The translations under genes were made by a program, and so were the position numbers. From JASFBA01 sp034433695 (lineage in GTDB: Bacteria > Chloroflexota > Chloroflexia > DTKN01), in the NCBI GenBank assembly GCA_034433695.1, contig DAOUAK010000159.1:1-42251 (forward strand): 42,251 bases of DNA, read 5' to 3'. Shown here piece after piece: positions 9,022 through 17,753 of the stretch (positions are counted from its first letter, which is position 1; every line of letters starts with the position of its first letter). The notes below the pieces were generated by a model. That model searched no databases. It saw nothing but the letters and a program-made list of their open reading frames with translations, and was not told the DNA's origin.

Positions 9022-10371
9022 ATGTCTGCGAATTTCCGCTTTCTGATCGGCCATGCCCGGATCGCCACCCTGGGCCGGGAGCCCCACCTGCTCGAAGACG
9101 GGGCCCTGCTGATCGAAGGGGGGCGCATCGCCGCCCTGGGGCCTACGGCGGAGATCTCCACCCGCCATCCCGGGGTAGAATGGTGGGATGCCGGCGGGCA
9201 ACTCCTTCTTCCGGCTTCCATCTGCGCCCATACCCACTTCTACGGAGCCTTTGCCCGGGGCATGGCGATCCCCGGCGAAGCCCCCCGCAACTTTCCTCAG
9301 ATTCTGGAGCGTCTCTGGTGGCGGCTGGACAAAGCCCTCACCCCGGAGGACGTGCGCTATTCGGCCCTGGTCTGTCTCCTGGATGCCGTCCGCCACGGCA
9401 CCACCACCCTTGTGGACCACCACGCCAGCCCCAACGCCATCGAGGGCTCGCTCGACGTGATTGCCGAGGCCGTCCGGCAGGCCGGGGTGCGGGCGGCCCT
9501 CTGCTACGAAGTGACGGACCGCGATGGGCCGGAGCGGGCCCGGGCCGGCATCGCCGAGAACGTCCGCTTCGCCCGCGCCCTGGCCGAGCACCCCCATCCC
9601 CTCCTGGCCGCTTCCTTCGGCCTGCACGCCTCTCTGACCCTCTCCGACGAGACGCTGGCCGAGTGCGTATCGGCGGCCGGCCCGCTGGGACTGGGCTTTC
9701 ACGTCCACGTGGCCGAGGACCGGGCCGATCAGGAGGACGCCCTGCGCCGTTCCGGCAAGCGGGTGGTCCACCGCTTTCATGAGGCCGGCATCCTCGGCCC
9801 CCGGACACTGGCCTGCCACTGCGTCCATCTGGACGAAAGTGAGATTCGGGTGCTGGCCGAGACCGGCACCTGGGTGACGCATCAGCCGCGCTCCAACATG
9901 AACAATGCCGTGGGTGTAGCCCCGGTGGAGGCCATGCTGCGGGCCGGTGTGCGGGTGGGCCTGGGAAACGACGGCTTCTCCAACCAGATGCTGGCCGAAA
10001 TGAAAGCTGCCTACCTCGTGCACAAACTGGCCCAGGGGGATCCGCGGACCATGCCCGGCGACCTAGTCATGCGCCTGGCCTATGACCACAACGCCGAACT
10101 CGTGCGCATCTTCTGGCCCGACCTCATCCTAGGAGAAATTCGTCCGGGCGCTTCGGCCGATTTCGTTCTCCTGGACTATCATCCGACGACGCCCCTTACG
10201 GCGGGAAATCTGCCCTGGCATCTCCTCTTCGGGGTGGAGGCTTCGGCCATCACCGCCACCGTCTGCGCTGGCCGCGTGCTCATGCGCGACCGCCGCCTGC
10301 TCACCCTGGACGAGGAGGAGATAACGGCCCGCTCCCGCGAACTGGCGGCGCAGTTGTGGCGACGGATTTAG
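9022..10371 (+). CDS. ssnA: SsnA-like amidohydrolase (chlorohydrolase/cytosine deaminase superfamily)
   Basis: 449 residues, ATG preceded by AGGAGG-like GAGGACC. Amidohydrolase metal ligands can be read in order: HTHF after the first strand (CAHTHFYGAFARG), VDHHAS, FHVHVAED, and the final Asp in GLGNDGFSNQ. The combination 'WWRLDKALTPEDVRYSALVCLLDAVRHG' and 'VDHHASPNAIEGSLD' follows closely what I recall of E. coli SsnA rather than guanine deaminase or AtzA/TrzN. SsnA's natural substrate is unsettled; family members hydrolyse C-N bonds on purine or pyrimidine-like rings. Here it is next to glk and an oxidoreductase and 4 kb from the purine operon, so a nucleobase or ureide role is possible but unproven. 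The reading frame is complete. Confidence 0.8.
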   Translation: MSANFRFLIGHARIATLGREPHLLEDGALLIEGGRIAALGPTAEISTRHPGVEWWDAGGQLLLPASICAHTHFYGAFARGMAIPGEAPRNFPQILERLWWRLDKALTPEDVRYSALVCLLDAVRHGTTTLVDHHASPNAIEGSLDVIAEAVRQAGVRAALCYEVTDRDGPERARAGIAENVRFARALAEHPHPLLAASFGLHASLTLSDETLAECVSAAGPLGLGFHVHVAEDRADQEDALRRSGKRVVHRFHEAGILGPRTLACHCVHLDESEIRVLAETGTWVTHQPRSNMNNAVGVAPVEAMLRAGVRVGLGNDGFSNQMLAEMKAAYLVHKLAQGDPRTMPGDLVMRLAYDHNAELVRIFWPDLILGEIRPGASADFVLLDYHPTTPLTAGNLPWHLLFGVEASAITATVCAGRVLMRDRRLLTLDEEEITARSRELAAQLWRRI

Positions 10372-10376
10372 GGAAA

Positions 10377-11387
10377 ATGTACCTGCTTGCCGGCGACATC
10401 GGGGCCACCAAGACCGACCTGGCCGTATTCTCCACAGAGGCCGGCCCACGTTCCCCCCTGGCGATGGCCACCTTCCCCAGCGCCGCCTATGCCGGCCTGG
10501 AGGCCTTGGTCGGCGAATTTCTGGCCCAGGTGCGGCTGCCGGTGGAGCACGCCGTTTTCGGCGTGGCCGGCCCGGTCTTCGAGGGACGGGCCAGCACGAC
10601 CAATCTGCCCTGGGAGATGGAGGAAGGCCGGCTTCGGGAGGCCCTGGGACTCGGTTCCGTCCATTTGCTCAACGACCTGGAGGCCGTCGCTTCCGCCGTC
10701 CCTTACCTGGAGTCCTCCGACCTGTACACCCTCAGCCCCGGCCGGCCGGCTCCGGGTGGGACCATCGCCGTGATCGCCCCCGGAACCGGCCTGGGAGAGG
10801 CCTTCCTCACCTGGGACGGAACGCGCTACCGCCCCCATCCCTCCGAGGGCGGCCATGCCGACTTTGCCCCCCGCAATGCGCTGGAAGCGGACCTCTGGCG
10901 TTACCTCCAGGCCCGCTACGGCCACGTCAGTTACGAACGTCTCTGCTCCGGCCTGGGCCTGCCCAACATTTACGCTTTCCTCAAAGAAAGCGGCCGCGCC
11001 TCCGAACCCTCCTGGCTGACCACCCGTCTCCGGGCCGTCGAAGACCCCACTCCCGTCCTGATCGAGGCCGCGCTGGGCGTGCGGCGGTGCGAAATTTGCG
11101 TGACGGCGCTGGAAATCTTTGTCTCCATCCTGGGCGCAGAGGCCGGCAATCTGGCGCTCAAAGTGCTGGCCGGCGGCGGAGTCTATATCGGCGGCGGCAT
11201 CCCTCGCCGCATCCTCCCTGCCCTCCAGCAGGGGAATTTCCTGGAGTCCTTCCGCTCCAAAGGGCGGATGGAGGAGTTGCTGGCCCGGATTCCGGTGCAC
11301 GTCATCCTCAATCCGCGCTCGGCCCTTATGGGTGCGGCCTGCCGCGGATTGGAGATGATGACCGAAGTTTCAGGAGGAAAAGGATGA
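10377..11387 (+). CDS. glk: Glucokinase (Glk family, PF02685 type)
   Basis: 336 residues from ATG 10377, six bases after the ssnA-like stop; an in-frame GTG at 10356 inside the previous gene would add seven residues without family support. It belongs to the Glk rather than the ROK family: phosphate loop GDIGATKTDLAVF at the N-terminus, sugar site GGHADFAPRN around residue 155, adenosine motif APGTGLGEAF before it, and GGVYIGGGIPRR near the C-terminus. It lacks the ROK CxCGxxGC zinc motif. It phosphorylates glucose to glucose-6-phosphate using ATP in the cytosol. Its stop overlaps the next start (ATGA, 11384-11387), so translation of the pair is coupled. Confidence 0.87.
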   Translation: MYLLAGDIGATKTDLAVFSTEAGPRSPLAMATFPSAAYAGLEALVGEFLAQVRLPVEHAVFGVAGPVFEGRASTTNLPWEMEEGRLREALGLGSVHLLNDLEAVASAVPYLESSDLYTLSPGRPAPGGTIAVIAPGTGLGEAFLTWDGTRYRPHPSEGGHADFAPRNALEADLWRYLQARYGHVSYERLCSGLGLPNIYAFLKESGRASEPSWLTTRLRAVEDPTPVLIEAALGVRRCEICVTALEIFVSILGAEAGNLALKVLAGGGVYIGGGIPRRILPALQQGNFLESFRSKGRMEELLARIPVHVILNPRSALMGAACRGLEMMTEVSGGKG

Positions 11388-12382
11388 CCGAGCGGATTCG
11401 CGTCCTCCAGTACGGTCTGGGGCCAATCGGCTGTGCCACGGCCCGTTACGTCGCCGAGCGTCCCGAGTTGGAACTGGTCGGTGGGGTGGACATCGACCCG
11501 GCCAAAGTTGGACGGGACATGGGCGAAGTCATCGGCCTGGGCCGGCCGCTGGGCTTTCCCGTGGTATCCACGCTGGCCCAGTCCTTAGAGCGGAGCGAGG
11601 CCGAGATAGCCCTGCACACTACCCATTCCTATTTCGAGTTCTTCCACCGGCAAATCCTGGAACTTCTGGAGGCCGGGTTGGACGTCATCTCCTCCTCCGA
11701 GGAACTGACCTTCCCCTGGCTGGCCCATCCGAAGGAGGCCGGCGAACTCGACGCCGCCGCCAGGCGAGCCGGGCGCAGGGTGCTGGCCACCGGGGTCAAC
11801 CCCGGCTTCCTGATGGACTTTTTGCCGCTGGTGCTGACGGGCATCTGTCAGCGGGTGGAGCATATCGAGGTCCGCCGGGTGATCAACGCCTCCGCCCGGC
11901 GAGGGCCGTTCCAGCAAAAGATCGGCTCCGGGATGACGGTGGAGGAATTTCACTCCCGGGTGCAGGCCGGCCGGCTGGGACATGTGGGGTTGCGCGAATC
12001 GGCCGGCATGGTCATGCGGACTCTGGGGAAGACGCTACAACGGTACGAGGAGAGGGTAGAGCCGCTTCTGGCCGAACGTCCTATCCGTACCGCCCATGTG
12101 GAGGTCCTGCCGGGCCGGGTCCGGGGCCTGCGGCAGGAGGCCCGGGCCTATACGGAGGAGGGGGAGTTTATGGCGCTCACCTTTATGGCCCTCCTGGAGG
12201 CCGAGGAGGAAGGAGACACGATCCGCATCTCCGGCCGGCCCAACCTGGAGATTCGCCTCCAGGGCACCAACGGCGACATCGCCACGGCCGCCATCCTGGT
12301 CAACGCCATCCGCCGGGTACGGGAGGCGCCGCCGGGGCTGTGGACCATGGCCGACCTGCCGGTTGTCGCCTGGTCGGATTGA
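11384..12382 (+). CDS. DapB-like / 2,4-diaminopentanoate dehydrogenase-like NAD(P)-binding oxidoreductase
   Basis: 332 residues from ATG 11384, with GGAGG upstream and a four-base overlap with glk. The N-terminus is a Rossmann fold (QYGLGPIGCATARYV, then VGGVDIDPAKVGRDMGEV). The next region ('LHTTHSYFEFF', 'GLDVISSSEELTFPW', 'TGVNPGFLMDFLPLVLTG') matches the family annotated as dihydrodipicolinate reductase-like or 2,4-diaminopentanoate dehydrogenase. True DapB is shorter (~250-270 residues), so lysine biosynthesis is unlikely. The substrate is probably an amino acid or diamine derivative. It is the last gene of the plus-strand cluster. I am confident of the superfamily but not of the reaction. 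Confidence 0.75.
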   Translation: MTERIRVLQYGLGPIGCATARYVAERPELELVGGVDIDPAKVGRDMGEVIGLGRPLGFPVVSTLAQSLERSEAEIALHTTHSYFEFFHRQILELLEAGLDVISSSEELTFPWLAHPKEAGELDAAARRAGRRVLATGVNPGFLMDFLPLVLTGICQRVEHIEVRRVINASARRGPFQQKIGSGMTVEEFHSRVQAGRLGHVGLRESAGMVMRTLGKTLQRYEERVEPLLAERPIRTAHVEVLPGRVRGLRQEARAYTEEGEFMALTFMALLEAEEEGDTIRISGRPNLEIRLQGTNGDIATAAILVNAIRRVREAPPGLWTMADLPVVAWSD

Positions 12383-12427
12383 CCGCTCGGCCGGCGGGGG
12401 GTGCCCCAGGGCAGGTGGTCCTCTCAT

Positions 12428-12456
12428 TTGACAGGCCGGCCGGCCGGGGCTATAAT
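12428..12456 (+). promoter_or_regulatory. Consensus promoter for tRNA-Glu
   Basis: Perfect TTGACA (12428-12433), 17-bp spacer, perfect TATAAT (12451-12456). Transcription would start only about 5 nt before the mature tRNA 5' end. A perfect hexamer pair fits a strongly expressed stable RNA. Confidence 0.88.
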
Positions 12457-12467
12457 GCATCTTGCAG

Positions 12468-12541
12468 GCCCCCATCGTCTAGAGGCCCAGGACGCCACCC
12501 TTTCAAGGTGGAGATCGCCGGTTCGAATCCGGCTGGGGGTA
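12468..12541 (+). tRNA. tRNA-Glu (anticodon TTC)
   Basis: The cloverleaf folds by hand. Acceptor GCCCCCA (12468-12474) pairs with TGGGGGT (12534-12540), with a terminal G-T pair, and A12541 is the discriminator. D stem GTCT pairs with GGAC. Anticodon stem CCACC/GGTGG holds loop CTTTCAA with anticodon TTC (12502-12504). T stem GCCGG/CCGGC holds loop TTCGAAT. The variable loop is short. CCA is not encoded. The sequence 'TCGTCTAGAGG' is typical of tRNA-Glu. A short T run follows directly and could aid termination. Confidence 0.95.
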
Positions 12542-12652
12542 TTTTTCCCATCCGCCACCCATCAACACGTCGCCCATCGGTCGGCCCGGGCTCGCCCACA
12601 AGGTGGCTTCCTGCATTCTACCGGCGCCGGGGACATCTGCCCGTCGCCGACC

Positions 12653-12662
12653 TTGGTACAAT
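12653..12662 (+). promoter_or_regulatory. Possible extended -10 promoter for the DUF362 gene
   Basis: TTGGTACAAT contains TGG followed by TACAAT (12657-12662), an extended -10 form. No -35 is seen at 16-18 bp. It lies 50 nt before the DUF362 start and is the only promoter-like site between the tRNA and that gene. Confidence 0.35.
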
Positions 12663-12711
12663 TTGCCGCAAGGGCAACGGTTGTGCGGGGATCTGCCCAG
12701 GGAGGTGTCCG

Positions 12712-13911
12712 ATGCAAAAACCGATCCCTACCGACCCTCGGCTCAGCCGGCGCGATTTTCTGATCCACCTGGGGCTGGCCGGCCTGGCCCTTTTCCTGGT
12801 CACCTGCCGACGGGCCCTGCCAGGGGCCACAGCCACACCGGGACAAGCCGCGGCAGCTCCGACCCCATCTCCTTCTCCATCTCCACCCACGGCAACTCCG
12901 ACCTCCTCCCCGTCTCCCAGACCCATGCCGACCTCGACCCCACGCCGTTCTCCGACCCCGCCCCCGCCGTCGCCGGAGGTCTTTACCCTTCCGTCACCTC
13001 CACCGGTCGAACGGCCGGCACGGGTGGCGTTCGTCAAGACAGCCGATCGGGCCGACGGCGTGCGCCGTGCCCTGGCCCTCCTGGGAAAGCCCCCGATGGA
13101 GGGCAAATCCATCCTGCTCAAGCCGAACTTGAACAGCGCCGACCCGGCCCCGGGCTCCACCCACAACGACGTCCTCCGCACCCTCGTGGAGACCCTCTGG
13201 GGATGGGGTGCCCGCTCCATCACCGTGGCCGACCGCAGCGGGATGGGGGATACGCGCCGGGTGATGCGGGAAAAGGGAATCTTCAGGATGGCGGAGGAAC
13301 TGGGCTTTACCGCGCTGGTCTTGAACGAACTGGGGCCGGAAAATTGGGTGCGGGTGCAACCGCCCGAAAGCCACTGGAAGCGGGGCTTTCTCTTTGCCCG
13401 CCCCATCCTGGAAGCCGATGCCGTCGTCCAGACCTGCTGCCTGAAAACGCACGCCTACGGCGGCCACTTTACCCTCTCTTTGAAAAACTCGGTGGGGATG
13501 GTCGCCCAGCACGGGCCGGACGGGTACGATTATATGCAGGAACTGCATGCCTCCCCCCACCAGCGGAGGATGATCGCCGAGATCAACACCGCCTACCAGC
13601 CCACGCTGGTCGTGGTGGACGGGGTGGAAGCCTTTGTCAGCGGTGGACCGGACCAGGGGAAACGGGTACGGACGGAGGTGGTGCTGGCCGGGACCGACCG
13701 GGTCGCGCTCGATGCGGTGGGCGTGGCCATCCTGCGGCTCTGGGGAACGACGCCGGAAGTGTCGAGGGGAGCGATCTTTGCCCAGCAACAGATCGCCCGG
13801 GCCGTCTTCCTGGGCCTGGGGATTTCCCGGCCGGAGGAGATCGAACTGCTGACCGACGACGCCGCCAGCGCCGAGTACGCCGCACGGGTTCGGGAGGTGC
13901 TGACCGGGTAG
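12712..13911 (+). CDS. DUF362-domain lipoprotein, Tat-type signal
   Basis: 399 residues from ATG 12712 (GGAGGTG upstream). The N-terminus has a twin-arginine sequence (SRRDFLIHLGLAG), then a hydrophobic stretch ending LVTC (Cys32), so it is probably Tat-exported and lipidated. A Pro/Thr/Ser-rich linker (~residues 42-100) leads to a DUF362 domain: 'ILLKPNLNSADPAPGSTHND', 'SITVADRSGMGDTRRVM', 'CCLKTHAYGGHFTLSLKN' and 'VVVDGVEAFVSGGP'. The domain's reaction is not established; many members bind Fe-S centres, but no ferredoxin-like CxxCxxC cluster is present here. It stands alone between tRNA-Glu and the purine operon with its own ribosome site. Confidence 0.83.
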   Translation: MQKPIPTDPRLSRRDFLIHLGLAGLALFLVTCRRALPGATATPGQAAAAPTPSPSPSPPTATPTSSPSPRPMPTSTPRRSPTPPPPSPEVFTLPSPPPVERPARVAFVKTADRADGVRRALALLGKPPMEGKSILLKPNLNSADPAPGSTHNDVLRTLVETLWGWGARSITVADRSGMGDTRRVMREKGIFRMAEELGFTALVLNELGPENWVRVQPPESHWKRGFLFARPILEADAVVQTCCLKTHAYGGHFTLSLKNSVGMVAQHGPDGYDYMQELHASPHQRRMIAEINTAYQPTLVVVDGVEAFVSGGPDQGKRVRTEVVLAGTDRVALDAVGVAILRLWGTTPEVSRGAIFAQQQIARAVFLGLGISRPEEIELLTDDAASAEYAARVREVLTG

Positions 13912-13914
13912 CGT

Positions 13915-13943
13915 TTGACAAAATCGGCCCGTTGTTGTACAAT
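13915..13943 (+). promoter_or_regulatory. Promoter of the purine biosynthesis operon
   Basis: TTGACA (13915-13920), 17-bp spacer, TACAAT (13938-13943). It starts 4 bp after the DUF362 stop and drives a leader of about 115 nt before purSL. It is the only strong plus-strand promoter I found for the whole purine gene set. Confidence 0.8.
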
Positions 13944-13983
13944 ATATAGGGTCTAGGATCGCTGTTTACCACAATATAGCGGA

Positions 13984-14047
13984 CCTTGCCGGTAGAGCCC
14001 GATGAGGTTGCCCTGGCCGTGCGGCCCGCTTTTCATTTCCGGCAAGG
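13984..14047 (+). promoter_or_regulatory. Structured 5' leader of the purine operon
   Basis: A 9-bp perfect long-range helix, CCTTGCCGG (13984-13992) with CCGGCAAGG (14039-14047), closes a 46-nt internal region that can form a small GGCC-GTGC-GGCC hairpin (14015-14026). The 3' strand of the helix ends 7 nt before the purSL ribosome site (AGGAGA, 14055-14060), a position suited to attenuation or translational control. I do not see the conserved core of the guanine/adenine riboswitch or of the ykkC/PRPP class. Its function and ligand are unknown. Confidence 0.5.
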
Positions 14048-14065
14048 GGTGAGCAGGAGAGAACG

Positions 14066-16963
14066 GTGGACTATCGCCTCGAGGTCTTCTGGCGGACCGG
14101 TCTGCCCGATGGGCGGGCCGAAGATGTCCTCCGCCAGGCCCGGGCATTGGGAACCACCCACATCCGCAATGTCCGGGTGAACCGGCTCTATTTCCTGCGC
14201 GGCGACCTTTCCCCCGACGATGTGGAACACCTGGCCCGGGAACTCCTGGTGGACCCGGTCGTGGAGGACTATACTTCTTCCCCCCTTCCATCGGAAGAAA
14301 GCATCGGGGAAGAGGGGGAAAGACACTTCATCGAGGTCGCTTACCACCCCGGCGTGACCGACGCGGTGGCCGAAAACCTCCTCCGACGGGCCCGTTTCCT
14401 GGGCCTCCGGGTCGAAGCGGCCGCCACGGCCGTCCGCTACGAGTTCGAGGGCGAGTTATCCCCTCCCGAACTGGAAGCGATCGCCCGGCAGGCGCTCTGT
14501 AACGAGGTCATCCAGTACTTTTCCCGGCATCCGATCCAGCCGGCCTTTCTCCCACGCTGCGAGCCCAACCTCCAGGTCGAGGTCATCCCCCTGCGCCAGG
14601 CCGACGATGGGGAACTGGTACGCCTCAGCGCCGAGCGGGTCCTTTCCCTTTCTCTACCCGAAATGCAGGCCATCCGGGCCGAGTTTCGCCGCCTGGGGCG
14701 CGATCCCACCGACGTGGAACTGGAGACGCTGGCCCAGACCTGGTCGGAGCATTGCCAGCACAAGACCTTCAAGGCCCGTATCCTTTATCGGGAAGGGGAG
14801 AAGACGGAGGAAATCCCCGGCCTCCTGGCCTCTTGTATCCGCGCCGCCACGGAGCGGCTGAACCGGCCCTGGGTGCGCTCGGCCTTTGTGGACAACGCCG
14901 GCATCATCGCCCTGGATGAGGATTGGGAGGTTTCCTTCAAGGTGGAGACCCACAACCATCCCTCGGCCCTGGAGCCGTTCGGCGGGGCCAACACCGGCAT
15001 CGGCGGGGTCATCCGGGACATCCTGGGCGTCTCGGCCTGTCCCATCGCCTGCACCGATGTCCTCTGCTTCGGGCCGCCGGACCTGCCCCCGGAGGAGGTG
15101 CCGGCCGGCGTCCTCCACCCCCGCCGACTGGCCGAGGGGGTCATCTCCGGCATCGAGGATTACGGCAACAAGATGGGCATCCCCACCGTGAGCGGAGCCG
15201 TTCTCTACGACCCGGGCTATACGGCCAACCCGCTGGTCTACTGCGGCTGCCTGGGCCTGGCCCCGGCCGGCGTGCACCGGCGTTCCCCCCGGCCCGGCGA
15301 CCTCTGCGTGGCCCTGGGCGGCCGCACGGGGCGCGACGGACTGCACGGTGCGACCTTTTCCTCGGCCGAACTCACCCATGAAACCGGCCGGACCGTGGGA
15401 AGCGTCGTCCAGATCGGCGACCCGATCACCGAGAGAGCGCTCACCGAAGCCATCCTGCGTCTGCGCGACGAGGGCCTGTACCATGCCATCACCGACTGCG
15501 GGGCCGGCGGATTCTCCTCGGCCGTGGGGGAGATGGGGCGCGAGGTGGGGGTAGAAGTGGACCTGGCGGCGGCCCCCCTGAAGTATCCGGGCCTGCGCCC
15601 CTGGGAGATCTGGCTTTCCGAGGCCCAGGAGCGGATGGTGCTGGCGGTGCCGCCGGAGAACCTGGCACGCCTGAGGGAAATTTGCGACCTCCTCGACGTG
15701 GAGTGGACGGTGCTGGGCCGCTTCACCGGCGACGGCCGGCTGCGGGTGCGCTACGGCGACCAGGTGGTGGCCGACCTGGAAATGGCTTTCCTCCACGAGG
15801 GCTGGCCGCGCCCGACCCTGCGGGCGGAATGGCATCCTCCTGCTTTTCCCGAACCGGCGCTGGACCCGCCGGCCGACCTGACCCCGCTCCTCCTGCGTCT
15901 CCTTGCCCACCCCGGTGTGGCCAGCAAGGAGGCCATCATCCGCCGCTACGACCACGAAGTTCAGGGGGCCACTGTGGTCAAGCCGCTGGTGGGCCTTCGG
16001 AGCGACGGCCCCTCCGATGCCGTCGTGCTGTACCCCCTGGATAGGGGCATTCGACCGGATGCCCCTGCCCGGCCGGGTCTGGCCCTGGGCTGCGGCATCT
16101 GTCCCTCTTACGGCCAGATTGACCCCTACGCCATGGCCTGGGCCGCGGTGGACGAGGCGTTGCGCAACGTCGTCTGCGTGGGTGCCGATCCGGAGCGGGT
16201 GGCCTTGCTCGATAACTTCTGCTGGGGCAATCCCCATCTCCCCGACCGTCTGGGGGCGCTGGTGCGGGCGGCCCGGGGCTGTTACGACGCCGCCCTGGCC
16301 TACGGCACCCCCTTTATCTCCGGCAAGGACGGCCTGAACAACGAGTACCTGGATGCCCGGGGGGAGAAGCGAGCCATCCCGCCGACCCTCCTGATCTCCT
16401 CTCTGGGCATCGTCCCCGACATCCGGATGGCGGTGACGATGGACCTGAAGGTGCCCGGGGACCTCCTCTACATCGTCGGGGAGACGAAGGCCGAACTGGG
16501 CGGCTCGCTCTACTACCGGCTGCATGGGGCGCTGGGGAACGGCGTCCCTGCGCCTGTTCCTATGAGCATAAAAACGATGCGCGCCCTGCACCTCTGTATG
16601 CACCGGGGGCTGGTGCGGGCCTGCCACGACCTCTCGGAGGGTGGGCTGGCCGTGGCCGCAGCGGAGATGGCCCTGGCCGGCCGGCTGGGGTTGGACCTGG
16701 ACCTGGCCCATCTCCCCCGCTCCTTCCAGGTGGACCGCGATGACGTGGCCCTCTTTGCCGAAAGTAGCGGCCGCTTCCTGGTGGAGGTCTCCCCGGAAGA
16801 TGCCTCGCTCCTGGAGGAGGCCCTGGCCGGCCTTCCCCACGCCTGCCTGGGCCGGGTGACGGAGAAACCGCGCTTTCACCTGCGCGGACTCCGGGGGAAA
16901 ACGGCGGTTTCCTGCGGCATCGCCGACCTCGTCCGCGCCTGGCGCGGCCCGGAGGAGGCGTAA
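14066..16963 (+). CDS. purL: Phosphoribosylformylglycinamidine synthase, PurS-PurL fusion
   Basis: 965 residues from GTG 14066 (AGGAGA five bases upstream). It converts FGAR, ATP and PurQ-supplied ammonia to FGAM, step 4 of purine synthesis. Two PurS-like modules lie in front: residues ~1-75 (MDYRLEVFWRTGLPDGRAED) and ~90-165 (FIEVAYHPGVTDAVAENLL). The PurL part follows with TWSEHCQHKTF, VETHNHPSALEPFGGANTG and DCGAGGFSSAVGEMG, then the second AIRS-like half. Typical small PurL is ~720-760 residues with a separate ~80-residue PurS, and large PurL is ~1300 with glutaminase attached. This is therefore an intermediate form with PurS built in and PurQ separate. purQ follows after 2 bp. No separate purS was found in the window, which agrees with a fusion. 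Confidence 0.93.
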   Translation: MDYRLEVFWRTGLPDGRAEDVLRQARALGTTHIRNVRVNRLYFLRGDLSPDDVEHLARELLVDPVVEDYTSSPLPSEESIGEEGERHFIEVAYHPGVTDAVAENLLRRARFLGLRVEAAATAVRYEFEGELSPPELEAIARQALCNEVIQYFSRHPIQPAFLPRCEPNLQVEVIPLRQADDGELVRLSAERVLSLSLPEMQAIRAEFRRLGRDPTDVELETLAQTWSEHCQHKTFKARILYREGEKTEEIPGLLASCIRAATERLNRPWVRSAFVDNAGIIALDEDWEVSFKVETHNHPSALEPFGGANTGIGGVIRDILGVSACPIACTDVLCFGPPDLPPEEVPAGVLHPRRLAEGVISGIEDYGNKMGIPTVSGAVLYDPGYTANPLVYCGCLGLAPAGVHRRSPRPGDLCVALGGRTGRDGLHGATFSSAELTHETGRTVGSVVQIGDPITERALTEAILRLRDEGLYHAITDCGAGGFSSAVGEMGREVGVEVDLAAAPLKYPGLRPWEIWLSEAQERMVLAVPPENLARLREICDLLDVEWTVLGRFTGDGRLRVRYGDQVVADLEMAFLHEGWPRPTLRAEWHPPAFPEPALDPPADLTPLLLRLLAHPGVASKEAIIRRYDHEVQGATVVKPLVGLRSDGPSDAVVLYPLDRGIRPDAPARPGLALGCGICPSYGQIDPYAMAWAAVDEALRNVVCVGADPERVALLDNFCWGNPHLPDRLGALVRAARGCYDAALAYGTPFISGKDGLNNEYLDARGEKRAIPPTLLISSLGIVPDIRMAVTMDLKVPGDLLYIVGETKAELGGSLYYRLHGALGNGVPAPVPMSIKTMRALHLCMHRGLVRACHDLSEGGLAVAAAEMALAGRLGLDLDLAHLPRSFQVDRDDVALFAESSGRFLVEVSPEDASLLEEALAGLPHACLGRVTEKPRFHLRGLRGKTAVSCGIADLVRAWRGPEEA

Positions 16964-16965
16964 GG

Positions 16966-17745
16966 ATGGCGACGCCCCCCGTGCTGATCCTCCAGGCCAC
17001 CGGCACGAACCGCGACCGGGAGACGGCCCGGGCGGTGGAGATGGCCGGGGGCCGGCCGGTTATCCTGCACGTCAACGAACTGCGTCGGCGGCCGGCCCGG
17101 TTGCACGACTTTGCCATGCTCATCCTGCCGGGGGGCTTTTCCTACGGCGATGCCCTGGGGGCCGGCCGGCTTCTGGCCGCGGACCTGCGCTGGCTCTTCC
17201 AGGAGGAACTGGCCCGCTTCGTCGAGGCCGGAAAGCCGGTCCTGGGCATCTGCAACGGCTTCCAGGCGCTGGTGAGGAGCGGATGGCTTCCCGGCCCGCC
17301 GGCGGCGGGCGTACAGGCCACCCTGACGCGCAACGCTTCCAACCGCTTCGAGTGCCGCTGGGTCTGGTTGGAAGCCGACCCCGCCTCCCCCTGCCTCTTC
17401 ACCCAGGGGCTTACGGAGCGCCTGTACTGCCCGGTGGCCCACGGAGAAGGACGCTTCGTCCCGCGGGACGAGGCCACGTTGGAGACGCTGCGCTCCCGCC
17501 ACCTCATCGCGCTCACCTATGTCGCGCCCGCCGCCGGCGGGCCGGCCACCTACCCCGACAATCCGAACGGCTCCGTAGCCGGTGTCGCCGGCCTGACCAA
17601 CGAGCAGGGCAATATCCTGGGCCTGATGCCCCACCCCGAGGACCACATCTTCCCCTGGCAACATCCCCGCTGGACGCGGGGCGAAGGCGAGGGAAGCGGC
17701 CTGGTCCTCTTCGAGCGGGGCATCCGTTATGCTGCCCAGATGTAG
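16966..17745 (+). CDS. purQ: Phosphoribosylformylglycinamidine synthase, glutaminase subunit PurQ
   Basis: 259 residues, a class I glutamine amidotransferase. The nucleophile is Cys96 in GICNGFQALV, the oxyanion strand is LILPGGFSYGDALGAG, and the His-Glu pair is in MPHPEDHIF near the end. It releases ammonia from glutamine for the PurL site; in small-type systems PurS bridges the two, a role the N-terminus of the upstream fusion would fill. It starts 2 bp after purSL, so stoichiometric expression is likely. It is slightly longer than the usual 220-230 residues, like other archaeal or Chloroflexota PurQ proteins. Confidence 0.93.
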   Translation: MATPPVLILQATGTNRDRETARAVEMAGGRPVILHVNELRRRPARLHDFAMLILPGGFSYGDALGAGRLLAADLRWLFQEELARFVEAGKPVLGICNGFQALVRSGWLPGPPAAGVQATLTRNASNRFECRWVWLEADPASPCLFTQGLTERLYCPVAHGEGRFVPRDEATLETLRSRHLIALTYVAPAAGGPATYPDNPNGSVAGVAGLTNEQGNILGLMPHPEDHIFPWQHPRWTRGEGEGSGLVLFERGIRYAAQM

Positions 17746-17753
17746 GAGGACCG

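Noticed and set aside
11384..12382. True dihydrodipicolinate reductase (dapB)
   Set aside because: It is about 60-80 residues longer than DapB and the middle region matches the diaminopentanoate dehydrogenase-like group better.
13944..14065. Guanine/adenine riboswitch upstream of purSL
   Set aside because: The conserved loop-loop and junction sequences of the purine riboswitch are not visible; only a generic long helix is seen.
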